A stretch of 7,880 bases of DNA from Betaproteobacteria bacterium (GCA_020028375.1 JAHZNX010000103.1:1-7880); one strand, 5' to 3'. Shown: positions 1-5,516, numbered from the stretch's first letter. The notes: generated by a model from the sequence alone, not told the origin. Translations and numbers: made by a program.

Positions 1-56
1 TCGAACCCACGTATTCAGCTTGGGAAGCTGATGTTCTGCCATTGAACTACACCCGC
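1..56 (-). tRNA. tRNA-Gly (anticodon CCC), 3' part cut off by the window edge
   Basis: Read on the minus strand from position 56, the sequence opens with acceptor strand GCGGGTG, then a D-arm (GTTC, loop, GAAC). The anticodon stem is TCAGC/GCTGA around loop TTCCCAA, giving anticodon CCC, which reads GGG glycine codons. The T-arm begins with GTGGGTTCGA, matching the conserved TTCGA, and then the window ends. The rest of the T-arm, the 3' acceptor strand and any CCA lie to the left. The gene is divergent from the pqq operon. Confidence 0.93.
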
Positions 57-67
57 GTAACGCATTA

Positions 68-97
68 ATTTTACGAAGAGACTGCCCGTCACCGCAA
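68..97 (-). promoter_or_regulatory. Putative sigma70 promoter of tRNA-Gly
   Basis: On the minus strand there is TTGCGG (plus 92-97), an 18-bp spacer and TAAAAT (plus 68-73). The predicted transcription start lies a few bases before the mature tRNA 5' end at 56. The -10 box is good; the -35 box matches only in its TTG. This is inferred from position and consensus alone. Confidence 0.45.
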
Positions 98-109
98 TCC
101 AAAGTTCGT

Positions 110-152
110 GCCGGGCGCCGCTGGCCGGACCCCCGACGGATGGCCGCCCGGC
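110..152. promoter_or_regulatory. GC-rich inverted repeat upstream of pqqA
   Basis: GCCGGGCG at 110-117 is perfectly complementary to CGCCCGGC at 145-152, separated by 27 bp. It lies between the divergent tRNA-Gly and pqqA promoters and covers the place where a pqqA -35 box would be. No T-tract follows on either strand, so it does not look like an intrinsic terminator. It could be an operator or simply a chance GC palindrome. Confidence 0.3.
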
Positions 153-159
153 TCGGTTG

Positions 160-168
160 TGGTATATA
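160..168 (+). promoter_or_regulatory. Putative extended -10 promoter of the pqq operon
   Basis: TGG followed by TATATA (163-168) forms an extended -10 element (TGn-TATAnt type), an AT-rich island in GC-rich sequence. No convincing -35 hexamer is visible 16-18 bp upstream, as expected for extended -10 promoters. The predicted start near 175 would give a leader of about 60 nt before pqqA. Confidence 0.4.
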
Positions 169-235
169 CTGGGTTCAAGCAGAAACTATGCTTGTCTTCC
201 GGATTCGCCCTCGCACCTCACCAAGGAGTACTGCG

Positions 236-334
236 ATGATTTGGGAAACACCGACGTTTGTCGAAGTAAAAATGGACGCCGAAATCAATTCCTATCAGGA
301 CGATTTTGGCGACGGCCGCGAACCCGGCGTATAA
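236..334 (+). CDS. pqqA: PQQ precursor peptide PqqA
   Basis: This 32-residue peptide is the ribosomal substrate from which PQQ is made. It carries the defining Glu-x3-Tyr motif in EINSY, with Glu16 and Tyr20. These are the residues PqqE joins by a carbon-carbon bond and that end up as the cofactor. An AAGGAG ribosome-binding site at 223-228, 7 nt before the ATG, is among the best in the window and fixes the start within a longer open frame. pqqB follows after 69 nt. The peptide is longer than the common 22-24 residue form and has an acidic tail after Tyr20 (QDDFGDG, then REPGV). As I recall, the Methylobacterium precursor is also extended and uses the same residue numbers. Identification rests on the motif plus the operon; the protease that frees the crosslinked unit is not in the window. 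Confidence 0.93.
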   Translation: MIWETPTFVEVKMDAEINSYQDDFGDGREPGV

Positions 335-354
335 GCTTTTCCCGCAAGTAAGAG

Positions 355-385
355 CCCCCTCGCGCCGGCCCACGGGCGACGGGGG
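355..385 (+). promoter_or_regulatory. Hairpin between pqqA and pqqB, possible attenuator or mRNA stabiliser
   Basis: CCCCC-T-CGC (355-363) pairs with GCG-A-(C)-GGGGG (376-385): nine base pairs with one bulged C at 380 and a 12-nt loop. No U-run follows, so it is not a classic terminator. A structure here could protect the pqqA message or reduce read-through, giving more precursor peptide than enzyme. That excess is known for other pqq operons but only inferred here. Confidence 0.4.
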
Positions 386-403
386 TGTGCGTGCGCATCC
401 ACC

Positions 404-1324
404 ATGCGTATCAAGGTGTTGGGTGCTGCCGCCGGTGGCGGCTTCCCGCAGTGGAACTGCGGCTGCCCCAATTGCCGCGACCTCCGCGCGGGCATTCTGG
501 ACGCCAAACCGTTAACCCAGGAATGTGTAGGGGTCAGCACCGACGACGCGCGTTGGTTTCTGCTGAACGCGTCACCGGAGATCCGTTCACAGGTTGAAAG
601 CTATCCGCCGCTGCATCCGCGCGGCCCTCGCCATTCGCCGATCGCCGCTGTCGTGCTCACCAACGGCGATCTCGATCACACGCTGGGTTTACTTTCACTA
701 CGCGAATCCCATCCCCTGGTGATTTATGCGACCGATCGCGTGCGCCAGGGGTTCACCGAGGGCAACGTGCTCTACCGCACCCTCATGCGCTTTCCGGGGC
801 AGGTCACGTGGAAGACGCTGTCCCTGGGGCGCGAAATCGCACTGAGCGGCGCCGACGGCGAGCCCAGTGGTCTTTCTGTCGAGGCGGTTCCCGCGCCCGG
901 TAAGCCACCCGTCCACCTGGAAGGACTGGCCGCATCGGACCCCGGCGAGAATATCGGCCTCCTGATTCGTGACCCCGGCACGGGTGGATGCCTCGCCTAT
1001 TTTTCCGCTGCCGGCGGCATCACCCCGGCCGTACGCAAGGCCCTGGACGGTGCCGATTGCGTGTTTTTCGACGGCACGTTCTGGTCGAGCGATGAACTGA
1101 TCGCGCTCGGCCTTGGCACCAAACGTGCGGAGGAGATGGCGCATCTGCCCGTCGGCGGCGCCGATGGCAGCCTTGGCCGGCTTGCCGGCATGCGCGCATC
1201 GCGCCGCATCTACATCCATCTCAACAACACCAATCCGCTGCTCCGACCCCGCTCGCCCGAGCGCACGCAGGCCGAGGCGAGCGGGTGGGAGATCGCCTGC
1301 GACGGGATGGAGGTGGCGCTGTGA
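404..1324 (+). CDS. pqqB: PQQ biosynthesis protein PqqB
   Basis: This 306-residue protein has a metallo-beta-lactamase fold and the usual PqqB length. The family is reported to be an iron-dependent hydroxylase acting on the crosslinked Glu-Tyr intermediate; older literature proposed a role in PQQ export. Visible signatures are the N-terminal beta strand and glycine turn (IKVLGAAAGGGFPQWNC), a Cys cluster at residues 19, 21 and 24 (CGCPNC), NGDLDH at about 87-92 in place of the canonical HxHxDH metal motif, FFDGTFWSSDE near residue 222 and IYIHLNNTNP near the C-terminus. All are typical of PqqB. The ATG at 404 has no clear Shine-Dalgarno sequence and lies 18 nt after the preceding hairpin. The stop TGA overlaps the GTG of pqqC. 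Confidence 0.96.
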   Translation: MRIKVLGAAAGGGFPQWNCGCPNCRDLRAGILDAKPLTQECVGVSTDDARWFLLNASPEIRSQVESYPPLHPRGPRHSPIAAVVLTNGDLDHTLGLLSLRESHPLVIYATDRVRQGFTEGNVLYRTLMRFPGQVTWKTLSLGREIALSGADGEPSGLSVEAVPAPGKPPVHLEGLAASDPGENIGLLIRDPGTGGCLAYFSAAGGITPAVRKALDGADCVFFDGTFWSSDELIALGLGTKRAEEMAHLPVGGADGSLGRLAGMRASRRIYIHLNNTNPLLRPRSPERTQAEASGWEIACDGMEVAL

Positions 1325-2055
1325 GCGGCCCCGCGCGAACACCGCTGCCGCGAGAGGAATTCATCGACTGGCTGCGCCGCGAGGGCCAGAAGCGCTACCA
1401 CGATGGCCACCGCTACCACGTGCTGATGCATGAAGGCAAGCTCTCGCGGCTGCAGCTCCAGCAATGGGTGCTCAATCGCTACTACTATCAGACCCGCATC
1501 CCGATCAAGGATGCGCTCATCCTTGCCAAATCCGAGGATCCCGCGTTCCGTCGCATGTGGATACGCCGCATTCACGATCACGATGGCACGGCCGACGGCG
1601 AAGGCGGGCTCGCGTTGTGGCTGCGGCTTGCGGAGGGCGTTGGCCTCGATCGCGAGGAAGTCGCAAGCTGCCGGTCGGTGCTGCCGGGGGTGCGCTTTGC
1701 GTGCGACGCCTACGTCGAGCTGGTGCGCAGCCGCAGCCTGCTCGAGGCAGTGGCTTCCTCGTTGACCGAGTTTTTTGCGCCAGACATCATGTCGAAGCGC
1801 GTGCTCGCTTGGGAAAAGCACTACCCGTGGGTCAGCCCGCAGGTGCTCGACTATTTCCGTTCCCGCGTGACCCGCGCACGTCGCGATTCAGAGGAAGCGA
1901 TCGAATTCGTGGCGCGACACGCCACGGCGTATGAGCTGCAGGAACGTTGCGTGGCCGCATTGATCCGCAAAACCGAGATTCTTTGGCACCTCCTGGACTG
2001 CGTCTACGCGGCCTACATTGAGCCCGGGGGGAGACTCGGGAGCGGACGTGCCTGA
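1321..2055 (+). CDS. pqqC: Pyrroloquinoline-quinone synthase PqqC
   Basis: PqqC is a cofactorless oxidase of the heme-oxygenase/TENA-like helical fold. It performs the final ring closure and eight-electron oxidation of AHQQ to PQQ with O2. The GTG at 1321 overlaps the pqqB stop (GTGA) and has GGAGG at 1309-1313, giving 244 residues; an upstream in-frame start at 1285 would lie inside pqqB and is unnecessary. Blocks typical of the family include RYHDGHRYHVLMHEG, NRYYYQT-IPIKDA, DHDGT, LPGVRFACDAY, SSLTEFFAPDI and HYPW. By alignment to my memory of the Klebsiella enzyme, active-site His24, Arg50, His84, Tyr175, Arg179 and Lys214 correspond to His27, Arg53, His87, Tyr178, Arg182 and Lys217. His154 appears to be replaced by Met157. 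The gene overlaps pqqD by 8 nt. Confidence 0.95.
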   Translation: MSGPARTPLPREEFIDWLRREGQKRYHDGHRYHVLMHEGKLSRLQLQQWVLNRYYYQTRIPIKDALILAKSEDPAFRRMWIRRIHDHDGTADGEGGLALWLRLAEGVGLDREEVASCRSVLPGVRFACDAYVELVRSRSLLEAVASSLTEFFAPDIMSKRVLAWEKHYPWVSPQVLDYFRSRVTRARRDSEEAIEFVARHATAYELQERCVAALIRKTEILWHLLDCVYAAYIEPGGRLGSGRA

Positions 2056-2335
2056 CGCGATCTCGCTCGAGAGCCGGCCGCGACTCGCCGCAAAGGTGCG
2101 GCTGCGCTATGATCGCAAAGCAGAGCGCTACATGTTGCTTTACCCGGAGAAGGGACTGGTGCTCAACCCCACCGCGGCGGATGTGGCGCAGCTTTGCACC
2201 GGCGAGCATACCGTCGGCGCAATCGTCGCTCAACTTGCCGCAAAGTATGGCCAGGATGTTCCGACGGTCGAGCGCGAGGTGATGAATTTCCTCGTCGCAT
2301 TGACGGAGCGCGGGCTCGTGCAGGAGGCGCCGTGA
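2048..2335 (+). CDS. pqqD: PqqA-binding carrier protein PqqD
   Basis: PqqD is a small winged-helix RiPP recognition element that binds PqqA and presents it to PqqE. The predicted product has 95 residues, close to the family norm. Supporting sequence is RPRLAAKVRLRYDRKAERYMLLYPEKG, then LNPTAADVAQLC and a C-terminal helix (EREVMNFLVALTERGLV). I chose the GTG at 2048, which overlaps the end of pqqC (GTGCCTGA) and has GGGAG at 2038-2042. A TTG at 2018 would add ten residues of Gly/Asp-rich sequence with no family counterpart. The stop overlaps the pqqE GTG. Separate pqqD and pqqC genes, as here, are common; in some methylotrophs they are fused. Confidence 0.92.
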   Translation: MPDAISLESRPRLAAKVRLRYDRKAERYMLLYPEKGLVLNPTAADVAQLCTGEHTVGAIVAQLAAKYGQDVPTVEREVMNFLVALTERGLVQEAP

Positions 2336-3426
2336 GCAGCGAGTTCCGGCCGTACACGCTGATTGCGGAGCTGACCTATCGCTGCCCGCTGCGCTGCCCG
2401 TATTGCTCGAACCCTGTTGACTGGGCGCGCCGGCGCAATGAGCTCGACACACCGACCTGGCTGCGCGTTCTGCGCGAAGCCGAGGATTTGGGCGTGGTCC
2501 AGCTCAATCTCACGGGCGGTGAGCCGCTCGTGCGCGACGATCTCGAACCGCTGATCGAAGGCGCGCGACAACTCGACCTGTATACCAACCTCATCACCAG
2601 CGGGATTCCGCTCACACGTGCGCGGTTGGAGGGCTTTCGCGCAAGAGGCCTGGACAACGTTCAGGTATCGATCCAGGACGTAACCGCCGACGCATCGGAT
2701 CGCGTCGCGGGGTACGCTTCGTTCGAGAAAAAGCTTGAGGTCGGCCGGTGGGTCAAGGAATTGGGCATGCCGCTCACGCTCAATATCGTCCTGCACCGCG
2801 AGAATCTCGACCGCGTCCCGGAGATGATCGCGCTTGCCGAGCGCATGAGCGCCGACCGGCTGGAGCTCGCCAACACGCAATATCTCGGCTGGGCGCTGGT
2901 GAACCGGCGCGCATTGCTGCCGACGCGCGAGCAGCTCGAACGCGCACGCGCTGCCGCCGCCGACGCCAGGCGGCGCCTGCTCGGCCGCATGGAAATTCTG
3001 TTTGTCACCCCCGATTACTTTGGCGAATATCCCAAGACCTGCATGGACGGCTGGGGACGCCGTTTCATCGTCATCAGCCCGGAGGGTCTCGTGCTGCCGT
3101 GTCATGCAGCGCACACGCTGCCGGAACTTACGTTCGAGAACGTGCGTGACCGGGCTCTTGCAGCAATCTGGTCCGACTCCCCCGGCTTCACCGCGTTCCG
3201 CGGCGAAGCGTGGATGCCCGAGCCGTGTCGTAGCTGCAGCCGGCGCACTGTCGACTTCGGCGGCTGCCGCTGCCAAGCTTATCATCTCACCGGCGACGCT
3301 GCGGCGACCGATCCAGTCTGCACGCTCGCGCCCACTCATGGTCTGATTGATGCGGCGCACGCCGAAGCCGCCGCCTCCAATGCTTCGCTGCGCTATCGGT
3401 CGCCAAAACTCGCCGCTGCGCGATGA
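2332..3426 (+). CDS. pqqE: PqqA peptide cyclase PqqE (radical SAM/SPASM)
   Basis: PqqE uses S-adenosylmethionine and iron-sulfur clusters to make the first carbon-carbon bond of PQQ, between Glu and Tyr of PqqA held by PqqD. The start is the GTG at 2332, in a GTGA overlap with the pqqD stop and with AGGAGG at 2322-2327; the product is 364 residues. The radical-SAM cluster motif CPLRCPYC gives Cys18, Cys22 and Cys25, and LNLTGGEPL follows as the SAM-binding GGE motif. The C-terminal SPASM domain is complete: CMDGWGRRF, VLPCHAAHTLP, EPCRSCSRR, GGCRCQA and a final DPVC supply the auxiliary cluster ligands. Longer in-frame starts inside pqqD are rejected because they would precede the family N-terminus (RPYTLIAELTYRCP). 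Confidence 0.96.
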   Translation: MSSEFRPYTLIAELTYRCPLRCPYCSNPVDWARRRNELDTPTWLRVLREAEDLGVVQLNLTGGEPLVRDDLEPLIEGARQLDLYTNLITSGIPLTRARLEGFRARGLDNVQVSIQDVTADASDRVAGYASFEKKLEVGRWVKELGMPLTLNIVLHRENLDRVPEMIALAERMSADRLELANTQYLGWALVNRRALLPTREQLERARAAAADARRRLLGRMEILFVTPDYFGEYPKTCMDGWGRRFIVISPEGLVLPCHAAHTLPELTFENVRDRALAAIWSDSPGFTAFRGEAWMPEPCRSCSRRTVDFGGCRCQAYHLTGDAAATDPVCTLAPTHGLIDAAHAEAAASNASLRYRSPKLAAAR

Positions 3427-3512
3427 AACGCCACATGAACGCCACCCTGTGGATTCTGCTCGGATGCGTCACGCTCGCGCGATTCATTCCCGGCGGGGCG
3501 GCGGCGGGATGA
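3423..3512 (+). CDS. Possible 29-residue membrane or secreted small protein, perhaps a gene remnant
   Basis: An ATG overlaps the pqqE stop (ATGA), the same coupling style used between pqq genes. The predicted 29-residue product starts with basic MKRHM, continues with hydrophobic TLWILLGCVTLA and ends GGAAAG before a TGA. This resembles a Sec signal peptide, with either an LLGC lipobox-like site or an AAA cleavage site, but nothing follows to be exported. It may be a real small membrane peptide, the decayed start of an exported protein (for example a PQQ-linked one), or chance. No family is recognised, and no good Shine-Dalgarno sequence is seen at the pqqE end. Confidence 0.25.
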   Translation: MKRHMNATLWILLGCVTLARFIPGGAAAG

Positions 3513-3522
3513 AACGATCGTT
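3513..3522. promoter_or_regulatory. Perfect 10-bp palindrome upstream of the thiS promoter
   Basis: AACGATCGTT is self-complementary and lies 9 bp upstream of the predicted -35 box of thiS. The position would suit an operator, but a 10-bp palindrome can occur by chance. No TPP riboswitch features are recognised before thiS. Confidence 0.2.
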
Positions 3523-3531
3523 CCGGCGCAG

Positions 3532-3559
3532 TTGTCAAACCGGAGCCGGGCGGTAAAAT
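3532..3559 (+). promoter_or_regulatory. Putative sigma70 promoter of thiS-thiG-trmB
   Basis: TTGTCA (3532-3537), a 16-bp spacer and TAAAAT (3554-3559) match sigma70 consensus at four of six and five of six positions. Transcription would start near 3566, leaving about 24 nt before the thiS ATG. It lies after the end of the pqq operon, which suggests the thiamine genes are transcribed independently. No intrinsic terminator for the pqq operon is visible between 3427 and 3531, so read-through is possible. Confidence 0.55.
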
Positions 3560-3589
3560 GATCATCGCCTGCCCCCATACATCAACCCA

Positions 3590-3793
3590 ATGATTTCGAT
3601 TACCGTCAACGGCGAAGCGCGGCAATTCGAGCGGCCGCTCAATTGCGCCGAGTTACTCGCGCAGCTCGAACTCGCGGGCAAGCGCGTCGCGCTCGAGCGC
3701 AACGGCGAGATCGTGCCGCGCAGCCGGTTCGCCGAGCAGCGGCTCGCCGAGGGCGATCGGCTGGAGATCGTGGTTGCGGTCGGCGGAGGCTAA
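3590..3793 (+). CDS. thiS: Sulfur carrier protein ThiS
   Basis: ThiS is a ubiquitin-fold (beta-grasp) protein whose C-terminal glycine is adenylated and then converted to a thiocarboxylate, supplying sulfur to ThiG for the thiamine thiazole ring. The 67-residue product fits the family. It begins MISITVNGEARQF, contains VALERNGEIVPRSRF and ends in DRLEIVVAVGGG, with the essential terminal Gly-Gly. The ATG is preceded by CATCAACCCA and has no Shine-Dalgarno sequence, although the start is unambiguous by homology. thiG follows after 111 nt filled with tandem repeats. The activating enzyme ThiF and the glycine oxidase ThiO are not in the window. Confidence 0.93.
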   Translation: MISITVNGEARQFERPLNCAELLAQLELAGKRVALERNGEIVPRSRFAEQRLAEGDRLEIVVAVGGG

Positions 3794-3805
3794 CTCTGAT
3801 GATGT

Positions 3806-3865
3806 GTGACATGGTAAGGCGTGACATGATGATGCGTGACGTGATGAAGCGTGACTCGTGGCCGG
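3806..3865 (+). repeat. Degenerate 15-bp tandem repeat in the thiS-thiG gap
   Basis: Copies begin with GTGAC at 3806, 3821, 3836 and 3851, exactly 15 bp apart. The first three are full units of the form GTGAC-RTG-RTRARGC-like sequence and the last is degenerate. Each can be read as a 7-bp plus an 8-bp sub-unit, linking it to the heptamer family elsewhere in the window. Confidence 0.8.
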
Positions 3866-3868
3866 ACC

Positions 3869-3903
3869 GCTGAAAGCTGATAGCTAAAGGCTGACCGCTG
3901 AAT
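3869..3903 (+). repeat. Heptamer tandem array abutting the thiG start
   Basis: There are five consecutive 7-bp units: GCTGAAA, GCTGATA, GCTAAAG, GCTGACC and GCTGAAT, with consensus GCTGANN. The array ends one base before the thiG ATG at 3905, so it occupies the space where a ribosome-binding site would normally be. The opposite strand reads TCAGC-rich sequence. Confidence 0.85.
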
Positions 3904-3904
3904 T

Positions 3905-4720
3905 ATGAAACCGCATGAAAACCTCGACCCGCTGGTGATCGCCGGCAAGCCGTACCGCTCGCGGCTGCTGATCGGCACCGGCAAGTACAAGGACTTCGCG
4001 GAAACGCGCGCGGCGGTGGAGGCGAGCGGCGCCGAGATCGTCACGGTCGCGATCCGCCGCACCAACATCGGCCAGGACCCGAAGCAGCCGAGCCTGCTCG
4101 AATTCCTGCCGCCGTCGAAGTACGCGCTGCTGCCAAACACCGCCGGCTGCTACACGGCGGACGACGCCGTGCGCACGCTGCGGCTCGCCCGGGAACTGCT
4201 CGACGGCCACGACCTGGTGAAGCTGGAAGTGCTGGGCGACCCGACGACGCTCTACCCCAACGTGGTGGACACCCTGGCCGCCGCGAAGACGCTGGTGAAG
4301 GACGGCTTCAAAGTGATGGTGTATACCTCAGACGACCCCATCATCGCCAAACAGCTCGAGGAGGCCGGCTGCGTGGCCGTGATGCCGCTTGCCTCGCTGA
4401 TCGGCTCGGGCATGGGCATCCTCAATCCCTGGAACCTGGGCATCATCATCGAGCAGGCCAAGGTCCCGGTGCTGGTGGACGCCGGGGTGGGGACCGCATC
4501 GGACGCCGCAATCGCGATGGAGCTCGGCTGCGACGGCGTGCTGATGAACACCGCCGTCGCCGCGGCGAAGAACCCGGTGCTCATGGCGACCGCGATGAAG
4601 ATGGCCGTGGAAGCGGGGCGCGCCGCGTTTCTCGCCGGCCGCATGCCGAAGAAGCTCTACTCCGCCACGCCGAGCTCTCCCACGACGGGGCTCATCAAGC
4701 CGGCAAGTGGTAAGCCGTAA
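3905..4720 (+). CDS. thiG: Thiazole synthase ThiG
   Basis: ThiG is a cytoplasmic TIM-barrel enzyme that condenses 1-deoxy-xylulose 5-phosphate, dehydroglycine and ThiS-thiocarboxylate sulfur into the thiazole phosphate of thiamine. The 271-residue product includes RLLIGTGKYKDF, the VTVAIRRTN strand, LPNTAGCYTADDAVR, the Schiff-base lysine segment VKLEVLGD (Lys106 in this numbering, assigned by family similarity), VMPLASLIGSGMGI and the phosphate-site sequence VLVDAGVGTASDAAIAMELGCDGVL. The core is intact. The last four residues (SGKP) and the stop are encoded by the start of a heptamer array, so the C-terminal tail appears to be recruited repeat sequence. No Shine-Dalgarno sequence precedes the ATG. 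The partner thiS is directly upstream and trmB is downstream. Confidence 0.96.
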   Translation: MKPHENLDPLVIAGKPYRSRLLIGTGKYKDFAETRAAVEASGAEIVTVAIRRTNIGQDPKQPSLLEFLPPSKYALLPNTAGCYTADDAVRTLRLARELLDGHDLVKLEVLGDPTTLYPNVVDTLAAAKTLVKDGFKVMVYTSDDPIIAKQLEEAGCVAVMPLASLIGSGMGILNPWNLGIIIEQAKVPVLVDAGVGTASDAAIAMELGCDGVLMNTAVAAAKNPVLMATAMKMAVEAGRAAFLAGRMPKKLYSATPSSPTTGLIKPASGKP

Positions 4721-4787
4721 TCGGTAGCAGCTTACTGCAGGCAGCCAGTTTCACTGCTCACCGCTTACCATTCACGGCTTACCATTC
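4704..4787 (+). repeat. Inverted heptamer arrays at the thiG-trmB junction
   Basis: The left arm begins inside thiG with units of the type AGYSGTA. The right arm has five clear units at 4753-4787: ACTGCTC, ACCGCTT, ACCATTC, ACGGCTT and ACCATTC. TGGTAAGCCGT (4708-4718) is perfectly complementary to ACGGCTTACCA (4774-4784). A second match, GGTAGCAG (4723-4730) against CTGCTCACC (4754-4762), extends the palindrome with one bulge. The array fills most of the 118-nt gap before trmB; the rest (4788-4838) shows nothing recognisable. Confidence 0.75.
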
Positions 4788-4838
4788 CTGGGCGCTGACG
4801 GCTGCCCGACGCGCGCCGTGCCGCACAGTCTCCGCCCC

Positions 4839-5516
4839 ATGAACATCGCCAGGCGTCCGATCCGCAGCTACGTCCTGCGTCAGGGCCGGGTCACCGGCGC
4901 GCAGCAGCGCGCTCGCGAGACGCTGCTGCCGCGCTTCGGGATACCCTACTCGCGCGCGCCGCTCGATCTCGACCGCGTGTTCGGGCGCGCGGCGCCGCGG
5001 ATCCTCGAGATCGGTTTCGGCATGGGCGAGACCACTGTCCGCATCGCCGCACAGCACCCGGAGAACGATTATCTCGGCATCGAGGTCCACGGGCCTGGTG
5101 TCGGCGGCCTGCTCAAGCGCGTGGCGGAGCTTGGGCTGACTAACGTCCGCGTCATCCAGCACGACGCGGCGGAGGTCGTCGAGGTAATGATCCCTCCCGC
5201 CAGTCTCGACGGCGTGCACGTATTCTTCCCGGACCCGTGGCCGAAGAAACGCCACCACAAGCGGCGCCTGCTGCAGGCGCCATTCGTCGCGCTGCTCGCC
5301 TCACGCATGAAAGCGGGCGCCTATGCGCACGCGGCGACGGACTGGGAGGACTACGCGCAGCAGATCCTGGAAGTATTTTCCGCGGAACCCTTGTTCGAGA
5401 ACACCTGCGGCGGATTCGCGCCGCGGCCCGAATGGCGGCCGCAGACCAAGTTCGAGTCGCGCGGCCTAAGGCTCGGCCACCGGGTGTGGGACGTGCTTTT
5501 CCGGCGCAAGGAATAG
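4839..5516 (+). CDS. trmB: tRNA (guanine-N7-)-methyltransferase TrmB
   Basis: TrmB methylates G46 in the variable loop of tRNAs using S-adenosylmethionine. From the ATG at 4839 the product is 225 residues, normal for bacterial TrmB. Key motifs are the SAM-binding EIGFGMGE (residues 57-64), GIEVH (80-84), VRVIQHDA (104-110 region), the signature PDPWPKKRHHKRR (131-143) and the C-terminal TKFESRG. Translation might instead begin at GTG 4818, adding seven residues, but neither start has a Shine-Dalgarno sequence and the ATG fits the family better (RPIRSYVLRQGRVT near the N-terminus). Its 3' end overlaps the convergent hemW gene by 51 bp. It is the last gene of the predicted thiS-thiG-trmB unit. 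Confidence 0.95.
   Translation: MNIARRPIRSYVLRQGRVTGAQQRARETLLPRFGIPYSRAPLDLDRVFGRAAPRILEIGFGMGETTVRIAAQHPENDYLGIEVHGPGVGGLLKRVAELGLTNVRVIQHDAAEVVEVMIPPASLDGVHVFFPDPWPKKRHHKRRLLQAPFVALLASRMKAGAYAHAATDWEDYAQQILEVFSAEPLFENTCGGFAPRPEWRPQTKFESRGLRLGHRVWDVLFRRKE

Noticed and set aside
1..235. tRNA-Gly as an attachment site for an island carrying pqq
   Set aside because: The pqq operon lies on the 5' side of the tRNA, whereas integration usually uses the 3' end. No integrase or duplicated tRNA end is visible.
355..400. Rho-independent terminator between pqqA and pqqB
   Set aside because: The hairpin is real, but a G/T/C mix follows it rather than a U-run.
698..1342. Minus-strand frame of 214 codons opposite pqqB, with similar frames opposite pqqC and pqqD
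   Set aside because: These are shadow frames of well-supported genes with no ribosome-binding site or recognisable domain.
2194..2331. Upstream in-frame start for pqqE inside pqqD
   Set aside because: It would add 46 unrelated residues; the GTG at 2332 has AGGAGG and overlaps the pqqD stop.
2230..3360. Long minus-strand open frame of 376 codons opposite pqqE
   Set aside because: It is antisense to a fully conserved radical-SAM/SPASM gene. Its translation shows no family motif, and long antisense frames are common in GC-rich DNA.
3513..3589. TPP riboswitch before thiS
   Set aside because: The predicted leader is only about 24 nt and contains no thi-box-like conserved segments.
3806..3903. 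CRISPR-like array
   Set aside because: Units of 7 or 15 bp without unique spacers of about 30 bp do not fit CRISPR, and no cas gene is present.
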